Of a stretch of DNA of 22,062 nt, positions 15,718-22,062 are shown piece by piece. A program made the translations under genes and the position numbers. The notes beneath the pieces are model-generated. The model searched no databases. It was given only the letters and a program-made list of their open reading frames with translations, and was not told the origin of the DNA. Numbering within the stretch: the first letter of the stretch is position 1; every line of letters starts with the position of its first letter. Location: contig PUNB01000032.1 in NCBI GenBank assembly GCA_003552565.1, forward strand, positions 1 through 22,062, given 5' to 3'. The DNA is from Lentisphaerota bacterium. GTDB taxonomy: Bacteria; Verrucomicrobiota; Lentisphaeria; Oligosphaerales; PUNB01.

Positions 15718-17253
15718 TCAGCTCTCCGCCTCCGCCGCGGCTCTTCTCAAGCGATCATTAACAGCCAGCCCCAGTCCTTGATCCGGTCCGATTTCCGCCA
15801 TAATCAAGTCAGCCGACGATTGTTCAGCCTCCCGCAAAGCAGCGAACAGCCGACGGGCGATTTCCTGCTCATCCCCCGTTGCGGAAAGGACTTCCACATG
15901 CAAATAGTCCTCTGTCCCCTCCTCCCGCGGCTGTCTCAACAGCAGAAACCAGTTCTCTCCCGGTGGTGGAACCGGCACTTCATCAGCGGCGGCAAATAAC
16001 CGCATCGGTTTAGCTGGCGAATAATGACGCAGCAGCCTTCCCGGACTGACAACCCTGTTGTTTTCCACATTGTCCAGAGAGGACTCCCTGATCACCGGCA
16101 CTCCAGTAGTTTTTTCTATTCTCTCGACGGGTATCCCGCCGGGGCGCAGTAGCACCGGCTTACCTTCCTGAAAACCGATAATCGTCGACTCCACCCCCAC
16201 CTGACACGGCCCGCCGTCCACAATCATATCCACCTTCGCTCCCAGTCCCTGTCTGACATGCGCGGCGGTGGTTGGACTGACACCGCCAAAGCGATTGGCG
16301 CTTGGCGCCGCCGCCGGCACGCCGGCCTGGCGTAAAACCCGTCGCGTCATTTCATGATCCGGCACTCTTACGGCCGCCGTCGGCAGTCCCGCCACCGCCA
16401 GATCCGGTATCTCCGGCCGTCGCGGCAGAACTAAGGTCAAAGGCCCCGGCCAAAAAGCTTCAGCCAGAATTTTCGCCAGAAACGGTATTTCCGTAACCAG
16501 TAGCGACATCCATGAAATATCAGGAATATGAACGATCAATGGATCAAATCTAGGCCTCTTTTTTACCGAGAAAACCCGCGCCGCCGCCGATTCATCATAA
16601 ACATTCGCTCCGAGTCCGTAAACGGTTTCCGTCGGCAAAGCCGCCAGTCCTCCCCGCCGCAGAATCCGAGCAGCTTCCTCCACTTCACTATCATCGTCAG
16701 AAGGAAATTGTTCATTGACTATCATCCGCGCGGCATCTCCGATTCCGGCCGCCACTATCCGTTCGCCAATTCCCAGCTCAGCGCGATGTTTCAGGCCATG
16801 TCCGCTGAGAACATAGATTCCAGTCGCTCCCGCCGCCTGTCCGGTGGTTACATCGTGCGGATGGTCTCCAATCATATAGCTGCGGCCAAGATCCAGATCG
16901 TACTTTTCCGCCGCCCGTTGCAGAAACCAGGGGGAAGGTTTACAACATCGACATTTGTCCGCGCGCTCGTGCGGACAGACGTATATTTCCGTCAACTCAA
17001 CTCCGTACCGCAGTAGAATTGAAGCAACATGCTGATTGACCTTGTCCACTTCCGGCATACTCAAAAAACCGCGCGCCACTCCAACCTGATGAGTGACAAT
17101 AAAGAGCGAAAAAGAGCGACTCAGCGAGCGTAAAGCATCTATGGCTCCAGGCAGGAAACGCACCTCCTCAGGAGAACGCAAATGCCCTCGGTCCTCAATT
17201 ATTGTGCCGTCCCGATCAAGAAACACTGCCGGTTTGTTTTTTCCGCTGTTCAT
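15718..17253 (-). CDS. fusion of HAD-IIIA phosphatase (GmhB-like) with Sua5/YrdC threonylcarbamoyl-AMP synthase
   Basis: Two enzymes in one 511-residue chain. Residues about 8-180 are a HAD phosphatase of the GmhB/histidinol-phosphatase type: 'FLDRDGT' (11-17, nucleophile D13 and D15), 'VTHQVGVARG' (53-62), zinc knuckle C93-x-H95...C101-x-C103, K105, and 'GDHPHD' (129-134). Residues about 188-511 are full-length Sua5. The YrdC domain has 'LPTETVYGLGA' (207-216), 'KKRPRFDPLIVH', 'WPGPLTLVLP' (268-277), 'APSAN' (316-320) and 'ESTIIG' (355-360). The linker 'SPGRLLRHYSPAKP' (403-416) then leads to the C-terminal Sua5 domain. Sua5 makes threonylcarbamoyl-AMP for tRNA t6A37; GmhB dephosphorylates heptose bisphosphate for LPS. 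The HAD motif II reads THQ where GmhB has TNQ, so substrate may differ. Both sites look intact. It starts 37 bases after the BatD-BatE gene. Confidence 0.9.
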   Translation of the reverse strand: MNSGKNKPAVFLDRDGTIIEDRGHLRSPEEVRFLPGAIDALRSLSRSFSLFIVTHQVGVARGFLSMPEVDKVNQHVASILLRYGVELTEIYVCPHERADKCRCCKPSPWFLQRAAEKYDLDLGRSYMIGDHPHDVTTGQAAGATGIYVLSGHGLKHRAELGIGERIVAAGIGDAARMIVNEQFPSDDDSEVEEAARILRRGGLAALPTETVYGLGANVYDESAAARVFSVKKRPRFDPLIVHIPDISWMSLLVTEIPFLAKILAEAFWPGPLTLVLPRRPEIPDLAVAGLPTAAVRVPDHEMTRRVLRQAGVPAAAPSANRFGGVSPTTAAHVRQGLGAKVDMIVDGGPCQVGVESTIIGFQEGKPVLLRPGGIPVERIEKTTGVPVIRESSLDNVENNRVVSPGRLLRHYSPAKPMRLFAAADEVPVPPPGENWFLLLRQPREEGTEDYLHVEVLSATGDEQEIARRLFAALREAEQSSADLIMAEIGPDQGLGLAVNDRLRRAAAEAES

Positions 17254-17290
17254 ACATGCAAATCAATCAGAATTCAGGTTCTCGCGCCCT

Positions 17291-19537
17291 TCAATGTTTA
17301 TCTCTCCAAAAAGGTATCACTCTGTCTTCCGGTATCCATCCCTCACGTCCATCTGTGCGAATCCGCATCCACCCCATTCGATGTTCACGGATTTCCACTA
17401 TTCTTTGCGCCCCCTGAGGTGTCATGCCGGTCTCAGCAAACCTGAACGGAGCGTCTCTTAAAACGGTTTCTTGAACTATGGCTCCCCTGCTCAGCGGCCG
17501 ATAGGTCGTGAGCAATTGGCTCCCCAAGGCCAGTAAAGGAATAAGCGGGAGAACAACCATAGCCGAAAGTCCTTTCCTGCTCCAGCCGCAGCCGCGCTTT
17601 TCCCCCAGCCATAAGATAACCATCGAAAGAGCAAAGAACAGTGCCGCCAGACGCAGCCACTCATCCGGCCGCAGACAATCTCGCCAGAGAACAACTTTCC
17701 CCAGCCGGCCCGAGTCTTCACCGACAGCCGGCGGAAGATTCATCTGGTCTCGAAAAAGAGCCAGGTTCCCGTTTATCCTGTAATCACGCGGACTTGCCCG
17801 CCGAGCCCGTTCCATGAGCGCCAATGCTTGCCACTGCTCGCCCGACAGCCACAGAGAATTAGCTCGATTGTAAAGCAGTATCGGATTCACTCGGTCGGGT
17901 CTTTCGAGCTGGGAAAACAAATTATCCGCCTGTCGGTAATCACCTTGGCTGTAGGCCTCAATCCCGGCTTGAAAAATCGCCTCTCGGGAATCCTCCCGGG
18001 AACTGTCAGCTGACAGTGCCGCCGCTTCCGAAGACAAACCGCTGAAGACAAACATAAAGCAGACCGCGACCAGAGGAAAAACCGCCAGCCGCCCGATCCG
18101 ACGCAATGCAGTCATTAGCCGACGCTTATCCAGTCTTGATTTCAACCCCGGTTCGTATTCATACCGATCAAGCACCTCAATCATGGCCGCCAGCTCTGGT
18201 TCCGTCGTCTGCAAATGTTGCGCCAGCTCATCAGCCGTAGTTCCGGGCGGCAGTCCCATAAAGTCTATGAGCCAAGGAACCGCCTCTTCTTTCAAGCGCC
18301 GGGCGAGCTGTTCAGAATCAGCGGAACGCAAAGAACGCAGAAGTTTATTTTTCTTTTGCAACGCCTGTTCCCGGCGATATCCAGCCGCCCCTGATTCCTC
18401 CAGCCATTGACGGCGGAGTTTCAATTTCACCGCCAGAAAGAGAGCCGCCAAGCCTGCCGACAGACAAACAACAGTCATAGTCAAACCATGGCGCCACCAA
18501 GGGCTTTTCAATCCTTCCGACCAGTCTGTGTGCAGATAATGCAGCTTCCTGAGACTGCGCAGTCTTTCTTCATCCAATGCTTCCTCGGGAGGCGCCGGCT
18601 CAGCCGGAAGAACTGTCAGCTCCGGCGCCAGAAGGTGTTCTCGATATGTTTCCTCCGCCGAATCAAAGGTATACCAGACCAGTTCCGGAAAACGCGTTTC
18701 TTGCCCGGTAGGACGCAATCGCCAGCGAATTGTTATTCGGCTTCTCTCCGGACTTATTCTTTTTACTTCGGCTTCTGCATCAAGCTCCTCAAAACCGTTC
18801 AACCCCAGTCTGAAAAGCCGCCAGCGGTAAGGATCGCCTCTTCCTTGGGCCTGCATGACTAACTCAACCGTCTCCCCCGCACGCGCCTCCACACGATCCA
18901 GTTCAGCTTTTATTCGCCATTCACCGGTCAGTCCCGTAAAAAATCCCGGGTCCGGGGGCCCCGGGCGCAAAGATATCAACCGGGGCGGAAGATGAAAATC
19001 TTTCCGCTCCGTCCCGCGCTGACGACGGAAAAGCCAATCCCCTGGGTGATGATTGAAAACCCCATGTTCAGCCTGACGGCGCCAGTCATCCTCCTTCATC
19101 GACACTTCAACACTGCCTTTCCCGGACAAAGTGCCGGCTCCGGTTATCGCCAGGCGAGTGTAAAAATGCCAAATAAAATATTCTTCCCCGTCAATCTCCC
19201 GACGCTCCTGTTTGACCTCATAAAAACTCGGCCAGGGAGGATCCAGCGAGGAAAAATCAACCTTACGCGCGTTTTCCAATTCCAGCCGCGGCGGCGCTTT
19301 CACTTCCGGCTGCCGCCTGGCCGGCACCTGGACGGTAATCCGCTGCCCGACCTCACTGCCGGGATAGAGCGCCTCCTCGGTTTCCAGCTCGGTGACAACA
19401 ACTGCCTCAGGATCGGCGACAGCCTCCATTGAACTGGAAATGCTCAAACAGAGCAAAGCAAAGAAAACAGCGGACAAGGTTAATCCGCCGCAATTCATCC
19501 ATCTGCTCATGTTCAACAATAACCTATCCTCAATCAT
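17291..19537 (-). CDS. BatD-BatE type fusion: BatD-like protein, TPR repeats and C-terminal SH3 domain
   Basis: A 748-residue envelope protein. After an N-terminal signal/anchor helix (about 17-36) come two Ig-like beta domains (about 45-160 and 205-310; the second with 'DRVEARAGETVELVMQAQG') as in BatD 'oxygen tolerance' proteins. A membrane helix (349-371) and a cytoplasmic helical region (about 380-480) follow. A further hydrophobic helix (483-500) then resembles a second signal, followed by TPR units (517-600, 'AGIEAYSQGDYRQADNLF'), two membrane helices (626-644, 657-676) and an SH3-like domain (685-745, ending 'GWIPEDRVIPF'). The second half is the layout of BatE, so the gene looks like batD fused to batE. 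Bat proteins, usually with MoxR and VWA partners, aid stress tolerance, mechanism unclear. The ATG overlaps the RNase stop (ATGA); starts nearer 19510 are possible. Confidence 0.7.
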   Translation of the reverse strand: MIEDRLLLNMSRWMNCGGLTLSAVFFALLCLSISSSMEAVADPEAVVVTELETEEALYPGSEVGQRITVQVPARRQPEVKAPPRLELENARKVDFSSLDPPWPSFYEVKQERREIDGEEYFIWHFYTRLAITGAGTLSGKGSVEVSMKEDDWRRQAEHGVFNHHPGDWLFRRQRGTERKDFHLPPRLISLRPGPPDPGFFTGLTGEWRIKAELDRVEARAGETVELVMQAQGRGDPYRWRLFRLGLNGFEELDAEAEVKRISPERSRITIRWRLRPTGQETRFPELVWYTFDSAEETYREHLLAPELTVLPAEPAPPEEALDEERLRSLRKLHYLHTDWSEGLKSPWWRHGLTMTVVCLSAGLAALFLAVKLKLRRQWLEESGAAGYRREQALQKKNKLLRSLRSADSEQLARRLKEEAVPWLIDFMGLPPGTTADELAQHLQTTEPELAAMIEVLDRYEYEPGLKSRLDKRRLMTALRRIGRLAVFPLVAVCFMFVFSGLSSEAAALSADSSREDSREAIFQAGIEAYSQGDYRQADNLFSQLERPDRVNPILLYNRANSLWLSGEQWQALALMERARRASPRDYRINGNLALFRDQMNLPPAVGEDSGRLGKVVLWRDCLRPDEWLRLAALFFALSMVILWLGEKRGCGWSRKGLSAMVVLPLIPLLALGSQLLTTYRPLSRGAIVQETVLRDAPFRFAETGMTPQGAQRIVEIREHRMGWMRIRTDGREGWIPEDRVIPFWRDKH

Positions 19538-21513
19538 GCTTTCAGCACAATGCGTTTTTTTCGTGGATTCACATCAGTGACCCGCACAGAAAGTCGAGTT
19601 CCCGGTTTACAGTTCTCCGCCCCCTGCAGAATACCTCGCACTAAAAAATAATCCAGTTCCGCCAGCCGCTGGCGTCCGGCCGGATCAACCACCGTGGCGG
19701 TCAAGGTGGAGTTCAGATAATCGCGCCGCAAGTGTTCCAGCAGCCAGCGGCCGGCCACTTCCCGTTCTATGCGTTTATTGGCTTTCTCCACTTTCTCCGC
19801 CCGCCCTAGAACTTCTATTAACTCTGACACTTCGTATGGCGGCGGTTGTTCTTCCAAGCAGGCCGCCACTTGACGATGAATCGCCAGGTCGTTAAATCGA
19901 CGCAAGGGCGAACTTATCTGAGTGTAAACATCCAGCGCCAGACTGCTGTGAGGCCCCGGATGCGTTGAAAACCTGGTGGGACGCATCATCCGCACCGCCC
20001 GCTCAAACTTAACCGGCTCATAATGCTCCGGCGGTTCCACTGGAGCCGCAGGCGGTGGCTGAGTGCGAAAAATAACCGGAATCTCCCGGGACAAACAGAA
20101 TTCCGCGACCAGATTATTGGCCAATATCATCAGTTCCTGAACCAGACCGCGGGACGGGGAGTCAGGTTCCGCGCGCTTAACCGAAATTTCATTGTCCCGC
20201 ACTGAAACCATGATCTCTGGGCGAGGAAAAATCAATGCCCCACGCTCTATTCGCCGCTGTCGAAGCTGTTTTGCCAATCGATGCAGAAAACTCAATTCGG
20301 CCTCTGGAAAATCATCCATGGGTTTATTGGCATCGTTCAGCCAGGAATCAACCTGGTCATACGAAAGGCGATGGCGAATTTTAACCGTTCCCCTTTCCAG
20401 ACGATAATCCCGTAGTCCTCCTTCACTGTCAAACACAACCAGGACACTCAGACTCGGCCGCTCCTCGCCCGGCTCCAGGCTGGCCAGCTCACATCCCACA
20501 CGCCGGGGCAGCATCGGCGCCGTACAGGTCGCCAGGTACAATGACAATGCCTTCTCCGCCGCCGCCTTATCAATACAATCACCTTTGGCGACAAACACAC
20601 CCGGATCGGCAATATGAATACCGACTTCGCATTCGCCGTCGGTGCCGAAACGCACAGACAGCGCATCGTCCACCTCTTCCGTGGACTCGTCATCGATTGA
20701 AAAAGTCCGCTCATCTCGAAAATCCGCCCGGCCAACAGTCTCCCGGAGGGCGGAGAAATCCGGCAGCGACATTGCATGAGACTTGACCGTTTCCGAAAAT
20801 TCAGCCGTCACCCCGTGCAGCAGCAACTGCGGATCAACATTGGAATCAAGGCGTCCGAGCTTTTCCAGAACCTCCAGCCCGACCTCCCGTACGGGCCGTC
20901 CGCCGGCTACAGCGGCCAGTATTTTCTCTGCTTCCGGATTATCGTTCCGATACATAAACGACTCTATGCGCCCAACCAGCGGCAGTAAATCCTCCGGTGT
21001 CTCACCAAATGAAGTTTTACCGCCCATGAGCTGTTGCAGAAAGTCCTGCGCCCGTTCTTGAAAAGCCGCCTTCTCCAACTCTCTTTGATGTCGCTGTTCC
21101 AGCTCGTCCACCTCACTTCTGCTTCTTGGTATGAAAGAATCGCCTTTGGAGCGAAAATGCAGGCTGTCCTGAAGTAAAACCCTGGCCGCCGCCGCCGCGG
21201 TCAAAGCAGTGGCTTCGCCGAAATATTCTTCCGCCGCCTTCCCCGGGTCAAGCTCCAAACCGAGATCAAGCGACAATTCCCATAACAGCTGTACATCCAT
21301 TTCTCCCGCCGCCCGCTCTATCCGACTAGCCAATTCGTCTCCGTCACCCGCCGGTATTTCATGGTCTCCAAACTCAGCCACCACCGCGGAAGGTTTAATA
21401 CTCTCCGTCCGGCCGCCGCTGTCCGAAACCAGAAGCTTACTCTTCTGACGGCGCAGAAGTTTCCCCACTTTCAGCTCTTTATCATTTCTATAAGCCAAGT
21501 ATAATAAGCCCAA
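19534..21513 (-). CDS. RNase II/R-family 3'-5' exoribonuclease (RNB domain)
   Basis: A 659-residue hydrolytic exoribonuclease. The N-terminus (1-48, 'KVGKLLRRQKSKLLVSDSGG') looks like the small SH3-like domain of the cyanobacterial/plastid-type RNase II group. A helical domain (about 55-240) and the RNB catalytic domain (about 268-590) follow. The metal-binding signature is 'FSIDDESTEEVDDALSV' (271-287). Aligned by eye to E. coli RNase II, D274, D282 and D283 match D201, D209 and D210, while E280 stands where D207 is expected. 'YTQISSPLRRFNDLAIHRQV' is the conserved RNB C-terminal motif. An S1-like domain closes the protein (about 605-659). The start is TTG at 21513, chosen for AGAGG eight bases upstream and the absence of a nearby ATG. 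First gene of a three-gene minus-strand operon. Confidence 0.9.
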   Translation of the reverse strand: MGLLYLAYRNDKELKVGKLLRRQKSKLLVSDSGGRTESIKPSAVVAEFGDHEIPAGDGDELASRIERAAGEMDVQLLWELSLDLGLELDPGKAAEEYFGEATALTAAAAARVLLQDSLHFRSKGDSFIPRSRSEVDELEQRHQRELEKAAFQERAQDFLQQLMGGKTSFGETPEDLLPLVGRIESFMYRNDNPEAEKILAAVAGGRPVREVGLEVLEKLGRLDSNVDPQLLLHGVTAEFSETVKSHAMSLPDFSALRETVGRADFRDERTFSIDDESTEEVDDALSVRFGTDGECEVGIHIADPGVFVAKGDCIDKAAAEKALSLYLATCTAPMLPRRVGCELASLEPGEERPSLSVLVVFDSEGGLRDYRLERGTVKIRHRLSYDQVDSWLNDANKPMDDFPEAELSFLHRLAKQLRQRRIERGALIFPRPEIMVSVRDNEISVKRAEPDSPSRGLVQELMILANNLVAEFCLSREIPVIFRTQPPPAAPVEPPEHYEPVKFERAVRMMRPTRFSTHPGPHSSLALDVYTQISSPLRRFNDLAIHRQVAACLEEQPPPYEVSELIEVLGRAEKVEKANKRIEREVAGRWLLEHLRRDYLNSTLTATVVDPAGRQRLAELDYFLVRGILQGAENCKPGTRLSVRVTDVNPRKKRIVLKA

Positions 21514-21622
21514 AAGCTAACCTCTTTTTTGGTTCCTTTTCATTGTACACATAATCCGCATTGAATAAATGCATTAAATTAGTTAAGTGGTCAGGTGGTT
21601 TTATTTTCTGCCTTTTTTCACC

Positions 21623-21650
21623 ACCGATTAACACGGATACACACGGATAG
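21623..21650 (+). repeat. 10-bp tandem repeat of the ACACGGAT type
   Basis: Three degenerate 10-base units run ACCGATTAAC, ACGGATACAC, ACGGATAG, with ACACGGATA repeated exactly at 21631 and 21641. I recall near-identical 'accgattaacacggat' intergenic arrays from many unrelated environmental bacteria; their function is unknown to me. Confidence 0.6.
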
Positions 21651-21717
21651 GGTCACGGTTCTTCGTCAGCCGCTGTTTCCATCCGGGGTATCCGGCCCGC
21701 TTCGCGCCGGCGGACAA

Positions 21718-21854
21718 GCTTATGTGAGACTTGACATTTTTATGGATTAAGGCGAAAGATTAAGAGGAAAGATTAGGAAAAGACGGGTGCGCCCCTTAAT
21801 CTTTTGCCCTGATCTTTCGCCTTAATCGGCCATGTAACACCCTCTAAGTCTCAC
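21718..21854. repeat. nested inverted-repeat element (MITE-like)
   Basis: The outer arms GTGAGACTT (21724-21732) and AAGTCTCAC (21846-21854) enclose a perfect 16-bp inverted pair, GATTAAGGCGAAAGAT (21745-21760) and its complement (21812-21827). The centre continues as an imperfect palindrome of AAAGATTA-type words. The whole could fold into a long stem-loop. The left end, from 21718, is repeated once at 14370. No open frame lies inside. Confidence 0.6.
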
Positions 21855-21897
21855 CCTCGGGGTATGTGTCGCCCCGCGCCGGCGGCCGAGATGGTGG

Positions 21898-21916
21898 CCG
21901 GAGCTTCCAGCTCCGG
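21898..21916. repeat. GC hairpin CCGGAGC/GCTCCGG
   Basis: A perfect 7-bp stem, CCGGAGC (21898-21904) and GCTCCGG (21910-21916), with the loop TTCCA. No T run follows, so it is not a standard terminator; it lies between the second and third copies of the GC-rich 11-mer. Confidence 0.5.
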
Positions 21917-21965
21917 ATTGCTGGACGCATCGCGCCGGCGGTCGGGATTATGTGAAACACAATTT

Positions 21966-22040
21966 TGAATGTTGAATGATGAATTTTGAAGTGGAACTGC
22001 ATGGTCTGTCCTAAACTCAACATTCAGAATTCAAAATTCA
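21966..22040. repeat. AT-rich paired repeats of the TTGAATTTTGAA type
   Basis: TGAATGTTGA (21966-21975) and TGAATTTTGAA (21980-21990) are matched by their reverse complements at 22017-22026 and 22030-22040. The pairs are in crossed rather than nested order, so two facing degenerate tandem arrays are more likely than a single hairpin. The right array continues to about 22050. Confidence 0.5.
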
Positions 22041-22062
22041 ATATTCATTATTGTTTCTTCTA

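Larger units (their letters stand above)
21703..21941 (+). repeat. three dispersed copies of CGCGCCGGCGG
   Basis: The 11-mer occurs at 21703-21713, 21875-21885 and 21931-21941. The first is followed five bases later by TATGTGAGAC and the third, after a similar gap, by TATGTGAAAC, so the unit may be a larger degenerate repeat of about 28 bases. Confidence 0.55.
21514..22062. other. 549-base non-coding repeat island upstream of the RNase gene
   Basis: No gene is visible. Starting next to the RNase TTG there is a plain leader (a possible -10 TACAAT on the minus strand at 21547-21542, with no good -35), followed by a stack of different repeats: a 10-bp tandem, a nested inverted repeat, three copies of a GC-rich 11-mer, a GC hairpin and an AT-rich 'ATTCAAAATTCA' pair. 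These are listed separately. Base composition swings sharply from GC-rich to AT-rich between them, as expected for accumulated short mobile or satellite-like sequences. Confidence 0.65.

Noticed and set aside
15708..15720. TGACA-GTC-TGTCA hairpin beside a T7 run after the Sua5 fusion stop
   Set aside because: The T run lies on the wrong side for a minus-strand terminator (it reads as A7 after the hairpin), so it cannot be an intrinsic terminator for that gene.
21500..22062. Possible CRISPR array in the repeat island
   Set aside because: Repeats are of different kinds, of irregular spacing and mostly inverted; no constant repeat-spacer pattern.

Overview
The window reads as ordinary chromosomal DNA from a Gram-negative bacterium. 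An outer-membrane lipoprotein (Pal) and a heptose-bisphosphate-phosphatase-type HAD domain support a Gram-negative envelope. A CdaA/YbbR pair shows c-di-AMP signalling. Several traits suggest a Planctomycetes-Verrucomicrobia-Chlamydiae (PVC) relative, possibly Lentisphaerota or Kiritimatiellota: compact ParE with an EGQSA toprim motif, ParC without a GyrA box, an RNase II-like exonuclease with a short N-terminal domain, and intergenic repeats of a kind I associate with environmental genomes. The taxonomic placement is inference; no rRNA or marker tree is possible here.

Layout: (1) 1-2857, plus strand: the tail of a zinc-type alcohol dehydrogenase, then cdaA, a ybbR/cdaR-like gene and a DUF4203-like membrane protein. 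(2) 2860-3504, minus strand: an unrecognised helical protein, divergent from the next block across a 201-base promoter region. (3) 3706-14354, plus strand: TVP38/VTT membrane protein, a two-helix membrane protein with a small C-terminal beta domain, hflX, coaE, rho, a small acidic zinc-ribbon protein, parE, parC and an AEC permease. Spacing is tight, with ATGA overlaps at coaE-rho and parE-parC. (4) 14355-14866: non-coding DNA with hairpins and short repeats. (5) 21513 down to 14867, minus strand: an RNase II/R-family exonuclease, a BatD-BatE fusion, a HAD-phosphatase/Sua5 fusion and, behind its own promoter, pal. (6) 21514-22062: a non-coding island of layered repeats.

Most genes are housekeeping: second-messenger synthesis, ribosome-associated GTPase, CoA synthesis, transcription termination, chromosome decatenation, tRNA t6A modification, RNA decay and envelope integrity. 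The most unusual parts are two gene fusions (HAD phosphatase with full-length Sua5; BatD with BatE, without MoxR/BatA neighbours) and the repeat island at the right end. I saw no CRISPR array, transposase, phage gene, tRNA or rRNA, and no clear candidate for a wholly new multi-gene system.
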